From assembly GCA_013397455.1 (NCBI GenBank), contig VYZB01000283.1, forward strand, positions 92,100 to 156,099: a stretch of DNA of 64,000 nucleotides, in the 5' to 3' direction. This stretch comes from Crotophaga sulcirostris (Eukaryota; Chordata; Aves; Cuculiformes; Crotophagidae). Below are positions 24,726 through 38,927 of this stretch, one piece after another (the first letter of the stretch is position 1; each line of letters starts with the position of its first letter). Below the pieces are notes generated by a model. It saw nothing but the letters and a program-made list of their open reading frames with translations. It was not told where the DNA came from and made no database searches. The translations under genes were made by a program, and so were the position numbers.

Positions 24726-27700
24726 TATCTGGGGACCTGCACAAAGGAATTTTGCTAACCTTGGTCTCTTCCCTTCCTCAAGATGTCCACCTCAAAGGTG
24801 CTGCTGCTGGTGTTTTCCTGGCAGATCACAGCCTGTTTTTTCCATCCGTATAGGCTGATGCTTTCCAGGTCAGGATGAAGGCACAAGGATGACAGAGTCG
24901 TGAGTGGCTATTGTGTAATGCCCATTTTCTGCATAACTGGAGGACTAATTTATATTCAGCACTTTGATCTCTTCAGACTCCAACAGGGTTTCTGTCTCCA
25001 ATCCAAGGGCCTCATTGGGATGTAAGAGGGACACAGCCAGAGAGAAAACAGCATATAAGAAAGGAGGAAAATGTCACTTGCATCTAAGTGACAGTCTCAC
25101 GTCTGAACTGTTAAACCACTGTTCCTGGATGCTGCTAAAGACTCAGAGGAGAAGTTAGCAAATACATAAATCAGCCAATCCATTTTCTTACTTTGACAGT
25201 CTGGGCCCATGGGAGACTCTGCCGTGACTCTCTGTTCTAGCACTGCATTGCACATTCATTTAAAATGCCTAAGAAAAGAACCCTTGAGTCTGCTTTGTCG
25301 GTTTTATAACTTCAGTTGTCTCTTACTGCTGCTGTGCTACAGCAAGAGGAGGGAAGTGGGACTGACACGGATGCTGTCCTGTGCTGGTGATTCTAAGTAA
25401 AAAGCTAGCTTCTATGTATCTGTCTAGCATGATGCAGATTGGTTCCTCTGGAGCTGTTGGTTTGACACATATTTAACTGTATTTCACAGTGGTTTTGATG
25501 TAAAACTCAGCAGGAGTTTTACAATACACAGCCATTTCAGAAACTGGATGATCATTTTGCAGTCAAATAGAGTTTAAAAGGTATCAATGAGTGCTGAGCA
25601 GAAATTGTGTAACAGATCACCTGTTTGTAATTTACCAGAAGGTTTCGAAATGTCAACATCCATCTTGAGATAGCAGGATTAGCATGTAGTCATAGTGACA
25701 CATCTTTTGGGGATGCTGTCTCAGTTCTGGAAAATAGTGTAATAAACCCAGAAAACATCCTTAACTTGGCCTGACGAGTTACTGAATTGGAGAGCTTGTC
25801 CATATTTTTCCAGATATATCAGTTTAATAAAAGCTGCCACTTCTGCTGACAAATTGTGCCTCTCTCTTATCCTTAAATCGTAATAGCTATCACTGTCACA
25901 TAAATCTAAGCCATACAAAGCATGTAAACACATACTTGGGGTAGGGAGATGAATGAGTATCATTCTCAAAGAGGCTGCTACCTGAGGAGAGGGTTTGGAG
26001 GGGTCTTCCCCCCCCTCCAAGGCTGGGAGATACAGAGGCTTCCTACTGGTCTTTGCAGGGAATTATCCTGGTGTTTGGCATCTGCCAAGGGAGAGAATTT
26101 TAGCAAAAATAAGAATTCCTGCTTGAAACACAGTATGTGAACACAGAGCAAAAGCAGAACTGCAGTCTGATGTGGGTAGTTTGAAGAACTCATAGTATTC
26201 CAACAAAACCCAAAGGAATCAAAAGGAAAAAATGTGTCTTGTGGTTTTTGCTAAATTTCTGAAAGAACTTATGTTTAATTAGTATTAATTCCTAAGCTTA
26301 TTAACAGATTTACTTTTCAAATTCTCTGAAAATTAATGCTGTTCTCAGGAAGTACAGTAATTGTGCAGAGAACATGTTATTATTCATCGCTTAAAGGAAA
26401 CCTAGCAACCTTTGCTTTATGTGCAAAGCTAAATTTGTTTTCAAAAGAGTTGGTCTGGTGGTAACAGATGGTGGAAGGAGCTCTGATTGCAGAACTGCTT
26501 TGAAGGACAGTTTTTACTATTTGTTACTCTCAAGGTGCCTGTACAATAAAACAAGGGCTCCCTGAATTAGCCTCTGTGATTCTTCTCTCTGATTTTACTG
26601 ATGCAGATACATTTTGCTTGGGTAATTCAAGCTGTCATCACTGTCTGTGCCAGCTTGTGTGGCTGAGAGTGAAGGGGTGACTTCTGCGACACAGCATATC
26701 GAGGGGAAGCTGGTTTACCTGAGGATTACACAGAAAAGAGGATTGCTGTTTGCTGACCTCAGGAAAAGACCAACTAGAGATTTCAGTGGTTAGGTTTTCT
26801 TGTCCTTGATCAGTTGTCCAGTACCTAGAGTTATCCCCAGATGTATAAAAGAAATGTCTAGTGCTGTTCATGAATTTGTTTAGATAACTGAAGCTGTGCC
26901 ATTTCAGTCAGGAGGGTAACCTAAACATTCTCCACATGTTCAATTTCTGCTGTAAAATGCTAATGCAGGAATTGGATAGAGTCCAATAAACTGCCTTAGA
27001 CTTTTTTTTTAAAAAAAAAAAGAAAAAAGCTACCACCGCAGTACCATTCTACCATTTTCCTTCACTTTGCTATAATTAATGTTATTAATCACAGTCTTTT
27101 TCTCCTTCATTAATGGGGACAAAATCAAACTGCTGTGCAGGATGAAATACCGGTTTGAGAGAATGGGAGTTGTGGGCTTTATCCTCTTCAGAAGAGGAAG
27201 AGCCCTTCATTCATTGTACCAATTTACAGCCACTTTGCCTCACATATAAGCTTAGTGAAGCTTTGCCAACTAACTAATTCTCTGAGTTCATGGAACAGTC
27301 ATTGTTGTCAGGTGGTACGTGGGGAAAAATAGGATTCTGAAATAATCAAGCGCAAATGTGGCTACAAAGAATTGTAGAGCACCAAACAGAATTTTGAGCT
27401 GATCTCTAGAACATTTTAAACTTCTTTAATTTATTTAATATGTTTAAATAATATATTTAGAGTAATAAATTAGTAATTTAACTAATGCATCTTCTTTAGA
27501 AGCTGCTAAATGTCCTTGAAGGCAAAAGGCAGAGCTGTCAAAGTTCTAAAACTAAGATAGATCTTTTTACAATATATTTAAGCTAATCAAAAACTATAAC
27601 TACTATAAAGAATGCCAAGTGCAGGAATAAAATGCACCTTTCTTGAAAGTTACCACTAACCTAAGTTATCCCTGTGGGACAGGAATGTTTAAACTGTGAA

Positions 27701-30700
27701 GGCAAGTAGTTGCAGATTTTCCTTGGCATCTTCTCTTAACAGTACCAAGAATCAGGATCTGGGCACACAGTTTGACTGGCCTTTCCAGTTTGTTTCTTGG
27801 TGCCAGCTCTCCCATTTATCTTGGAAATTTGCTGAAATGGAATAAAATGTCTAGGAGGGGTTGATTAAAATCTGGGAGATAACAGAAATTTGTACTGGAG
27901 AGAAAGAGAACCTATATTTTCCACTTCTTTCCTTTCCTCACTCTGTTGCTTGCTTGTTATAATGACATAGTGGTATTCCCACCAAAGATAAAACAGGGAG
28001 ACACGAACAGGGCACTGTTACCAGCATGTCTTGGAGCATCAAACCTGTGAGGTCTGACCCACAAATGGGTGTGGAGATGGTGCTCCTTGTGCACATACGG
28101 TGGCTTTACTGGCAGCCATTCCACTGAATCTCATGCTCCTGTGTTTTTCACCAAGCTTCCCTTAATTTAAGCAATATTGGCTACACATGGCAAGATGAAT
28201 GTTTCTGTGGGAGCCAGGTGCTGTCGCATCTACTGTAAAGTCTGTTTCTGTGCCTTGCTCTTGTTCTCTGACTGAGGTGTTTTCTTTCTGAGAGAAATAG
28301 TAACTCATGGCCCCTGCTTAGACAATGGGCTTCACAAACACAGAGTTCGTGCTTTTGTTTTTAAGGAGTTTCTGTTCCACAGAGCATGAAGGCTGTGCTT
28401 TTCAGCCTGGCTGATTTTTCTTCATAATACATCATTACCTTGGTTCTCGTCACGACTGTGAATTTGTTTGCCATAGAGCTACATGCATATGGAGTTATCC
28501 CCCCTTCAAAGGAATAATGCAGGGATCGGTACTATGGTTCACCTTGATTCCAATGGCAAAACTGACACCTTCATGGTCAGCTAAGCTGAGGAAATGAATG
28601 GGTTTGCTCATTTACAGTCCAAGGTGTGACTAAACTACAGTGGCTGAAACTAGAGCTGTTCTGTCCAGCATCCCATCTACCTGAAGGATTCTTAACAGTG
28701 TATTCACATTATTTACCTTCCCCAGCTTTGGGTTTATCAGCCACATGTGGATTGGAGGGGGCGATAAACTCTGAAGAGCTCCAGGAGTACGCCAAAATTT
28801 TAGCTCTGCTCTGGATTGCATACCTGGATTCACTTCAGGCAGAAGAGGCAGTGGCGTATGCTTGGACTTTTATGTAGTGGAGGGTTCACACCTAGGAAAC
28901 TGTCTGCTTTACTTAGGATTTTTTGAATGGCTGCCTCCTGGCAATGTGAAGCTTTGAGAAAATGTCACTAAATGTTAAAGTTCCCCTTGTAACAAACCTT
29001 TTGGGTTTGTCTGCATGTAACTGGTCAGGTTTCAGAATCTAGTTTGATTCTTTAATTGAGTTCAATTTCTCATGTGTGGCACAACCTGAATTTTTAAGCA
29101 TTAAAGAACATTTCCTTCCAAGCAGCTGATGATTTATTAATGCAGCAATGACTTCTTTGAAGCTGGTTTTTAAACTGGTCTTGAAATTAAATACCCCTGG
29201 TATTTAGGTAGCATTTCCCTGGGGTTTTTAAAGTATCTGTTGATGCTTTACTTGACATCCAGATGTAACAGAACTGGTTGCACTGCTGGGACAAATGTGT
29301 GTAAATATAAACTGTTAATGACAAGATCTTTGCCATGTCTACAGCTTTGTATACTTATTATACTGGAGTATGGTAAACATGAGATGTGCAGGATTTTTCC
29401 AGTTAGCTCCAAAAATTCCCATGACAATAAGTAATGTGATTGAATTCAAAGACATTTCCTTCATCTTAGCTCTAAAATTTCAACTCTTGCTACTCACTAC
29501 AATTTTTTTTCTTGTCAACAAGAATCTTTCTGCTGTAGCCTTGTTGGCTGGGCTTCTTTGACAAGCACTGTTCATTACCTGATACCAGTCTGGCTGGAAG
29601 GCATACGACCCTGTAGTCCATACAGGAAAAGGATTTGATACGCAATTACAGAAATACCCACTATTTTGCATAGTCCAGCACAGAACCAGCATGGTCCCTC
29701 CCACAGATTGTACTGATGTGCTGTGCCAGAGAGATGGAATCTTTTATTAAAAAGTACTTGATGTCAAGTACTGTTGTGTATTTGACACAGTCAGTACTCT
29801 GACTGAAAATAAAAATTCAGAGCTGCAGGGTTTGCACTTATTTATTTAATTTACAGGCAGGGGACAAATGTCAATGTGCAGCAGTAGAAACTGGCATTTG
29901 AATTCCAAACACAATCTTAGTAGGCTCCCCTTTATGGAAAAAAAAGCCTCTTTGTCATCTGTAATGAGCTTTTTATCTTGGTCCCACCCCCCAACAGCTC
30001 CCAAAATGTAATGTTCAGTGGTGTCACAGGGATCAGAATGCACTCCTAGTTTCCAAATGTATTATTTAACCTTTGCAAATATACTGAGATTTAGAAGATA
30101 TTTTGCATATTGCAGCATAATCTTGAAAAATTAATTTGTTTCAGTCAAAATTATATAATTGGGACACTATTAAACCACAAATATGTTATCTCAGTTTTAA
30201 TTTTACCTCTAGGAAACATCAGAGTTTAACAGGATACCATGTACAAGTTTTTCTTCTTGTAATAATTATTCTGTTTTAAAATATTTGGAACTTATATTTA
30301 GATATTACCTTCCTATAAATTTCCGTAGACATAGCAGAGTGGTCCATTGCACAACTAAGACTCTACAGTGATTTCAGAAAGCAGAATCTGAAGTAGTTCC
30401 ATCTAGAAAAGTAGTTCAATGACTGTATTATTGATAAAGAGCTCCTAGTGTAGAACAGTTATGGTGAACATAAGTCAAGCTTACAGTGAAGGAGCCAATC
30501 TGGTTTATTTGCTTACATGTATTTTCTTTCTAAATGTGAATTTAGGAGTTTCTTCTATATTAAGCAGCAAAAATTACATTTGTGAAGTGCTGACTTGGTT
30601 TGGTGGAAGTGGGACCTTTCTGCCAAGTTCCACGTTGCCAGCTGAAATGAACGCTCTGTGTTGCCTTCCTGCAGGGCTGCCACATAACTGCTCAGACCGA

Positions 30701-33596
30701 GTCACCACAATATAATATACCCTTGAAAATGGAACAGTCTAAAAGTAACTGCAGTATTTGGCCACATAGAGGAATGTTTTTCTGCAGAATTATAGGGCTT
30801 GTAATATTCCAGAGGTCAAGTAGTTTTCCTGTCTGCACAGCTGATAGTCTTTGTCCATCTGTGAAAGACTAAATTCACCTGAATAACCAGATTTTCCTTA
30901 CTATTTTATTTTGGGCCATATTTAATATACTAGAGCTTCTGCTGCAGCTGGGAATTGACTAGGAGGCTACAAGGATATTTATTTTCTCTCCTAGTAGCTG
31001 TCACAAATATTTGCCTCCATTATGATTGTACTCAAAGTGACTCTGCTCGGCAGTTTACATCAATATTGCCACTCGAAAACCCCCAGAAAAACTCAAAGCC
31101 AAAAAAGTTGGAAGAAATGTGAAAGACAAGCAGCTTTGGATGTACTTCCATGCTGGCACTTTCCAAGGAAATTCTAATTATGCTAATGCCTTCAGCTCTT
31201 GCTTTGGCATTTTTGTTGGTTTATTTTTAATTAGCGCAGTGTTAATGAAAGCCCCTTTCCTGTTCCCCTCCGGGCTGTGTGTAAAGCAGCCGCTGTTCCT
31301 AGCAAAGCGCACCGTCCCCTGTGGTGGCAGCCCCAGGGGGCACTGGTTGTGCTTCCCCTGCACGTAACAGCCCTCAGTCTTTCTTCTAGGCCATTTCTTG
31401 TCATTCTCTGTGAGCAAAAGATCCCAAGTCCATTTCAGTACAGATCTGTGCACACAGGGACACCGTACGATACAGATTTATTTATGATTAATGGAAATGA
31501 GTGTGATCCTGTGCATAAATTGGCTGATGAGTTCGAGGCCTTGTCAGGCACTCCATTAAGGCTGCACAGGATATTCTAAAGCCAATTCGAGTGGACTTCT
31601 TTTTCTCAACTGACTATAATTCATGTTTGGATGTTCAGCTTTTAGGCTTAAATCTTTTATGCTTTTTGGATAGAGACACTGAAAATGATTCCATCTGCTT
31701 TAGTCAATAAGAGGATTATAAGCAGCACATACTTGCTATAAGGTGGAAAACTTTACATGCAGTATTTTCTGTTCAGTGTGGTTGCATTGAAGGGTGTACA
31801 ACATGCCTGCTTCTCTGCAGCAGGAGACACTGCAGATTTGTAAACCAGTGGAAACATTGCAATATATAGTTTTCAGCCTTACAGTGAAAATCTGATTTTG
31901 AGTTATGACATTTGGAAAATATAATTCATACACCTGCCTGCCCTAGAGAGTAGAGGATATAAAGTACTGTTTTCCCACTTTTCTATTGAAACGGCATAAG
32001 TTCCATAAAAAATTGGAGAGAATGCTCCTTACAGTTCACCTGTGACACTGTGATATATTCAGCCTGAGGGAGGAGGAAAAAGCTCCCTGTAGTGAAGCTC
32101 CTGCAGCAGTCACTAGTAACCACCCACCAGATCAGTGTCTCGGGAGGCTCTGCTACAGCCTGTGAGGTTAACAGAATTCTCTGCTTTAGGGGCAAATCCA
32201 CCAGTGCCTGTATTTTCCTTGTTTTCCTCTGCCTTCACCCTCCCTGAAGCAGGTTAACTGTACAGGAACAGCAATAACATTCATCAGTATCCATATGGAA
32301 AACTGTCTAAGGGAGGACTGAACAGACTGAGGACAGAATAATGCAAGTTGTTTATTGCAAACTGTTTAGCTGGAACAAAAACTCAAAGTTAACATGGATT
32401 GTTGAATCCAAAGGACTTCTAAATTCACTTACTGCAAAGCTGACCTTCCAGAAAATGAATTGGATGGTTCTTGGCTAGCTGAAAAATAGGAAAACAACCA
32501 AGCTGACAAAACTGTGTCTATATGAAATGGAGCCCTGCCTGTTAGAGGTGTTGGAGGAAATTCAAGCCTCACCTTGTGAAGGAGACTCAGCTGTGGGTTT
32601 GTTTCCTGAGTCCTATATACAACTTTCCCCTGTGGGCATTTTCTTTAGTAGTCCATGCAGTGTTGCCACATTAATTGCCAAGAGGAAAACCTTGTGCTCA
32701 AACTACTTTCTTGCCTCAAGCCAAATCTTGGTCCTCAAATCATTAGGAATTTTGATTTGCAGCTGTAGAAGTCCTGAACTGCCAGAACTATCAGTAGAGC
32801 TGAAAACCTAAACCAGAACTTGATTCTAATTTGCTTTTGCGTCCACCAGCAAATATATTATTTAAAAGATTGTAGCCTGTGTTATAGGTGAGGAATTATC
32901 CTACATTCCAGCTCCCCTGGAAGCTCTGCGTCTTCTGTGGGAAAGAGCAGAGGCCCACATGGTGCTTTCATCTGGCTGACTGACATGGGGGGCTGCTGTG
33001 AGCTCAAGACTGTAAACACTTCACTGAGATACAGCAAGTCCCCAAAACCTTTGTAGAAGAATGTAAAAAAATCCATCAAAATCCAAAACTTGCTGTGGAA
33101 TGGAGAAAACATGGTCAAAACCAATATTTATTTAATGTTTCATCCTTTTTCCCAGACTCCCTTGGCATCTTTTCCTTCTGCATTCTGGTCTGACACAGAT
33201 AACAAGAATTGGATGGCTGATAACGTTAGCAGCGTACGGCACTTGAGTGGTGGGCCTGAATCTTTCATGTGAACAAAAGTACATGGCAGTGCAGCTGGGA
33301 CAGAGAGCCAGTGGGGTTGCAAAGAGCTGGAGAAAGGAAATTTTTTGCCTGTGTTGCAGACCGAAATCAAAACATGACAGGGTGGTGATCAAGAAGGAGT
33401 CAGTGTGCTAGCAGCAAGTGGGACCCCAGTACACCCTGGGGTGTCTCTCAGGGTGGATGTGTGTTTAAAATGGATCTAGATGGAAAGAGTGGGGAAAAAG
33501 GCCAATGCCATGTACAAAACCTGCACAGCAGGGCTGGAAATGGAGTTGTATGAGCTCTTCCATTAATCGCTTTTTTATTTGTTCTTTCCCTTCCAG

Positions 33597-33672
33597 GTGC
33601 AAGTGGGAAGTACACCTCAGGACCAAAGAATTGTGGGATACATTTCCTGCACTCACTTGCAAGCTATTGCAG
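33597..33672 (+). CDS. SMPD3: Neutral sphingomyelinase 2, coding exon 2 (residues 447-471)
   Basis: A 76-nt exon between TTCCAG and GTACCA that adds 25 codons and the first base of Gly472. It reads VQVGSTPQDQRIVGY and then ISCTHLQAIA, a core beta-strand region of the endonuclease/exonuclease/phosphatase fold that is nearly invariant in vertebrate SMPD3. It is too short to stand out as an open frame; it was found by continuing the protein from exon 1, and the frame joins exactly on both sides. Confidence 0.95.
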
Positions 33673-36600
33673 GTACCATCCTAACTTGCATGTCTTGTTT
33701 TTCACTGTTTCGAGGCCTGTAGTGCTATTCTTGTGCAAAAATACCAAGCATTGCTCCTCCAGTATTTCTGTCCAAGTGCAGTGTGCACTGCAAACAGCAT
33801 TGAAATAGTGAAGAAAGAGGGGAGACAAGTGTATCCCCAAACCTTCACACTTTGGGTCTAGGAGTAAATAATTTAAGTATTATAGGAAACAAAAAAAATA
33901 TATCCCTTGAGAGCTTTTCTTCTCTTCGCTCCTCTTAAATCCTGTTATTTGAGCAAATCATTAATCAACAGCATTTGTCAACTCCTATTGTGAGTACCAG
34001 CAGATAAACTAACATTTCTGTGTAAATAATTAGTGGATTATCAGAAGATACAAGTTGGGATAGTTTTTCCATCAGAAATCAACAGCCGGAATAAGTCCAT
34101 ATTGTCTGGATTTTGACCCCAAAAAATTAATACTTAAATAGCTAGCAAGGTAATGTACTCATTCAGAAATTCTTTTGGTCATGTTTAAAAGCAGTTTCAC
34201 TATTACATTTGCTACAGCCTGACACAGTGTGCTCTGTGTCCTTTGTTTCATGAAACAATATCTTCTCAGGTCATTAAAGATAAATGCAAAAACTTTTAGC
34301 AGGGTGAAGAAGGCTTTTTTTGGAATTTTCACTTAATCTTAAAACAGAATGAGATGTTCTTAAATAGAAGATTTCTGTGTTGGTGAGCTGTGTGGACTTC
34401 TATGCTTCCCATAACCAGACTGGAATTTCAGGTTGCTCTGTCAGGATTTGGGGGGGTCTGTTCCTCCTCAACCATCTTGGAACCTTTTATGACCTTTTTT
34501 TTGTGATAGCATCTCAACACACAGCTCTCCTTTGAATATTAATATTCAGCACAAGACTGAGGTAGGTGGGTGGCCTTAACTCCATTTCACAACCCAAGTC
34601 CAGAAAGCAAGGGGAAGAAAAGTTAGTAATTTCGGGTCATTTTATTCCATTTTCAGTGTTCGGATGCATAAAATCAAGACCCTTGTCTATTTTAGGTGTT
34701 TGCCTGAACACTCATCAGTTAAAACTGACAACTACTTAAAATTCTTGGAGATGTCTATAGAAAGTTTCCCATGATCTTTCCTGTGTTTTGCATCAAAACT
34801 ATCAGTTCGATACTTGGAGCAGGTGTAGTAACAAAATAAAAGCTGAATCTCTAGGCCTTTGCTTTGTGTGAGATCAGAATGTAGTTTAACCAGAGGAGTG
34901 GGTATCCTTAGTTTCACGTGATGTGACCGTGGTTCTCGTGCTCCAAAGAGCTGGAGAGCAGGGCTTGAAGCCAGCGTGGGCGCTGCAGACCGGGGCGAGG
35001 CAGCAATGTATTCCCCATGGTAGAACTGCCAACCTCTGCGCTACAGCACGTCTGGGTTAACCCAGGCAGGCAGCTGGCGTTCACTCCACTTTGTCAGTGC
35101 TTCAGCTGCAGAGACATAGACCTGGGAACAAAACTACCAGTCCCTGAAGTACATTAGGGAGACTGGATAGTTCTAAAGCAGATTCATGAATTTTTCAGCT
35201 ACATTTTAACGATGTAACATCCTTCTCTGGGTTTCTATTTTTAACTTTGGAATTATAGTAATGTACTGTGAGATTGCAGTTGTGGAGCTGAGATTTGTTG
35301 CTGTTCTAGTTTAGGTTATAAACCTCCATTTTCAGTCCTGTTCCTTTTTACTACCTAGTCATTTATTCTGAGTTAGTCCTTGATAACCACATTGTGAAAT
35401 CCCTGAAATATTAAAAAGGAAGAAGGGGGAGAGAAGAAGAATGGGAAAGTAATGTTCTATTTTCAAAGTCAGCTTAAAGCTTCTTCAAGGGTGAAACACA
35501 ACGCTTCATTTTCCTTCTTATGTTCTTGCTGCGTATTTTTAGGCTTATCTGGTTCAAGCTACATTCAAATAGAGCAGACAATGATTTAAAAGCCTAACTG
35601 TCCTTTGATATATCATATTAGTTTATGTAATGAAATGGAAAACTAAAGTTCATAAGTTTGGCAGAGTTGTGCTTTCTGATTTGTATCATCTGATTCATAA
35701 CATTTCACATGTTTAAAAAATGATCCAAAGAACAGTTCCACGATGTAAAGATGTGGTACCTCTAAAAAGAAGCGCTGTTTAAAAGGTTAGCCATTTAAAT
35801 CATCATGTCACACATGGCTGAGTGCAATTTGGCTTCCCTTCTAGCATACACAAACTTACACTTGACAGATCTGAGACTTACATGAGTATAAAATGAAGGG
35901 ATCCAACTGCTTATGGTCAGAGACGAGCTACTAATGCTTTTTTCAAGAGGTGTGCTGGCTCAACTCTCTTCTAAGCAATTACTGTTTTTTCAGACTCGAC
36001 ATTCACCTTTTTCAATAAAACTGTAGAATTAGATGTAGCTTATCCTCTCAGTTCCCTGCCCACTGCTGAACGGTGCTGTGAAGCAGCTCTTCATTTCCAC
36101 TGTGGAAACAGCTGCATTTCAGTGACAGATGAAGGGATCCTTTAATGAGTCTTGAATGTAATTATTTTCCAAGGGACTGTTAAGTTTACATGGGTTTTTT
36201 ATGACTTTCAATTAGGCAGTGATTAATGTTCTGGACAGGTTTTGCTGCCTAGCATCCACCCACCTCCCAGTCCCTCTGAGTCACGCCTTTCAGACACCCC
36301 ACCAAACCATCAAAACAGTGAACCTCGAGCTACTCCAGCCCAGCTCCAGATGATGTAGCATGCTGGATGCTATCTCATAACCTTGTTCACATCCCTGCTT
36401 TGTGGTTAGTGTGAATCCAGTCATTAGCAGTGCAGGTTCTGCCAACTCGCACTTCTCTAGCCCCCGTTTCAGGTTCCACACCTACACAGAGCTTAAGCAG
36501 AACTCAGCTCAGGACTGAGAGAGATCTCTCAGTGTTTGAAAGTCTGTGCAATCAGGAGCCACTTCAGTGGCTTCCTTAGGCAGCAATTCCACACAGGTTT

Positions 36601-38540
36601 CCAAAGTAGCAAAGCTGGTGTGCCCACACCATAGCAACCTGCCCTCGCTCCTCCTCTCAGTTAATCTGACCAAGCTAGAAAGTAACCTGGCAGAATAAAA
36701 GGGGTTTTCTGTTGGTTTGGATGTTTTGGGTGATTTGGTTTTATTTTGCTTTATTTTGTTTTCCCAGCCTATCCTGGATTATGTTACAAGTGTAGGGGTC
36801 TGCTTGATCTGTCACACGGTGGAGTGTGACACAGCCTATCTCATGGCTGAATTAAAGCCTTTGGTTGTGACTTGGAAATGATCTTCCTTTTGACTCGGCT
36901 TTACATCCTACTCTTACAACCCAGGTTCCCTGCCAGTATATCCCAGAGCTCTTACCAGTGCTGAGAACTCTAGTTTTAAAAACCTCCACAGGATCTTCTA
37001 ATTTCCTCTGACTAGATCTGTCAGCTGCTTTGTTCAGCCACCACTGGGCTCCTTCTAACGTCTTTCAGAGTAGGACAGAGTCCTCAGTGGACAGTACCTG
37101 CCTGCAGTTCTAACTAAAGCCAAGATTCCACTTGAGCATTTCCAAAGTGAATGGAAAGGACAACTATGATTATCCTATAACAAGCAAAGGTGAAATATTT
37201 ACTTATGCTGGCTGAGGTTTCCCACACTGCCCTTTCATCCTTCCACAAAATTTGAAGCTGAAGGAAACTTGCAAAGAATTTGGAAACACTGACTGCAGGA
37301 ACCAGTCACAACAGAATTATTCACATTTTTCCAGACCAGTTACTGAGGAAAAGAGTGTAGAGCAATTAGCACAAATATGTATTCTCTGATTGATCACTGG
37401 TGGCAATCAGATCGGCGATTCTATCTGAATGTTTAATTAGACCTGAAGGCTGGAAGAAGGAGAAGTTGGATATTAGGGTTGAGAGTTACTACCCAGTTCT
37501 CTCCAGTTAATATTAATTGATGCTATTTCATTCCAGAAGCAGTTTCTGAAATGTCTACTCCTCTCTGCTTGTTCTGGTTTCTCCTCTGCTTAGGTATCCG
37601 GTTAGTGCAGTCTCCTCCATCTCCAAAGCCATTGATCAGTGGGAGCTGGTAAGACTGAGTCTCATTGGTAGCTTTTGCATACAGATACACGCAGGGACCT
37701 GGATCCCGTTGGCTCAGGAATAATCCCAGGAAGCAGTTCGATCAAGTCACATTGAGAACCCCATCTTTTGTCATGGAAATGGAGCTCACTCAGTTGCTCA
37801 CTCTCCTACTGCAGTGCAGCTACTTCTATGACCTCTAGTGGGAACAATCAGAGATGCCAGTCTATCACAAGTGCTACACTTTTTCTGACAAGAAATGAAA
37901 GTCATCTGTTTCCATAGGTCTAAGCTTCTATTTTTCTGCAGAGCTTGGAGGTTATCTTAGTGCTGCTCAGAGGCTCAGCAACCTCACCAAGGGAGGTGTA
38001 TGTCACTATTCAGTTAATGTTTTTTTAATAATAGCAATGCATGTTACCAGTCACCTTTCACAACATCCTCCTCAAGTGTTTTTGCCTGTCTGTCTCTCAT
38101 TTTTCTCAAGATTTTTCTGTTCTGGAGAATTCTACCTTTGTGTGTTTCAGTGAAGCAGGTTTGCTGAATTCTTCACCCTGTCCTGTGACAGATTGTTGCC
38201 AGAATTTTACGCCCATATTATAATGGTTGCATTATTTTATCACTTATTGTAGTGAGGCCAATGCTAGATGGATAGTTCACAGAAAATGCAAAAAGCTTGG
38301 ACAGTTCAGGGATGTAAAAGCTAGTCTTAAGGCCGCTTAGCAATTTATATAATTGGGCCTTTGTGGGGTGGAAAACATTACTGTGTTCTTGTCAACAAGC
38401 ACCATTCTTAAAAGTTATGTTATGAGGAAACAAAGGCAGGCCAGAAGGAAGTACTGGCCTGAGGAGATGAGGTAGGACAGAAAGATTCAGATGCTGCAAA
38501 AGGAGATAAGTCCATGAATTTGGATAAGCTTCACCAGGAG

Positions 38541-38927
38541 TGAGAAAGCTGGGACTTATCAGCTTCAGGAGGAAAAGGCTCAGGAAGGAACTTATCAAAG
38601 TGTGTAAATACCTGATGGGAGGGTGTAAGGAAGATGGAGGCAGACTCTCTGCAACCATGCCCAGACACAGGAGGAGAGACAATGGGCACAAACTGATATG
38701 CAAGAAATGCCATTTAAACAAAAGAAAATGGTTTTTTTTATTGCCCAGGTGACTAAGCACTGGAACAGGTTACTCAGAGGTTATGGAGTCTCCAACCATG
38801 GAGATATTCAAAGCCTAACTGGACACGGTCCTGAGCAACCTCCTGTAGGCAACCCCACTCGAGTGGAGGGGTTGGAGTGTATGATCTCCAGAGGTCTTCT
38901 CCAAGCTCATGCTTTCTGTGAATCTGT
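38541..38927 (+). mobile_element. CR1 LINE 3' fragment, old
   Basis: The sequence follows the avian CR1 3' region in order: the string AAATACCTGATGGGAGGGTG, then CAATGGGCACAAACTGA, CACTGGAACAGGTT, GGAGATATTCAAA, CTGGACACGGTCCTGAGCAACC, GATCTCCAGAGGTC, and a 3' end in TTCTGTGAATCTGT that resembles the short terminal repeat of CR1. Many substitutions indicate an old copy. It is 5'-truncated, as is usual for CR1, and has no reverse transcriptase frame. Its left limit is approximate. Confidence 0.88.

Larger units (their letters stand above)
21525..33596 (+). other. SMPD3 intron after coding exon 1
   Basis: A 12.1-kb phase-0 intron, GTAAGA to TTCCAG. I see no coding sequence in it; the open frames are short and unrelated to known families. 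It holds simple repeats (AAAC tetramers at 21991-22010, A23 at 23920-23942, a T9-A11 run at 27002-27021), a MIR-like relic near 24500-24725, and a short G/C-rich hairpin at 25995-26020. The rest is AT-rich unique sequence. Confidence 0.85.

Noticed and set aside
38392..38760. 122-codon minus-strand frame
   Set aside because: It is largely the antisense of an old CR1 fragment.
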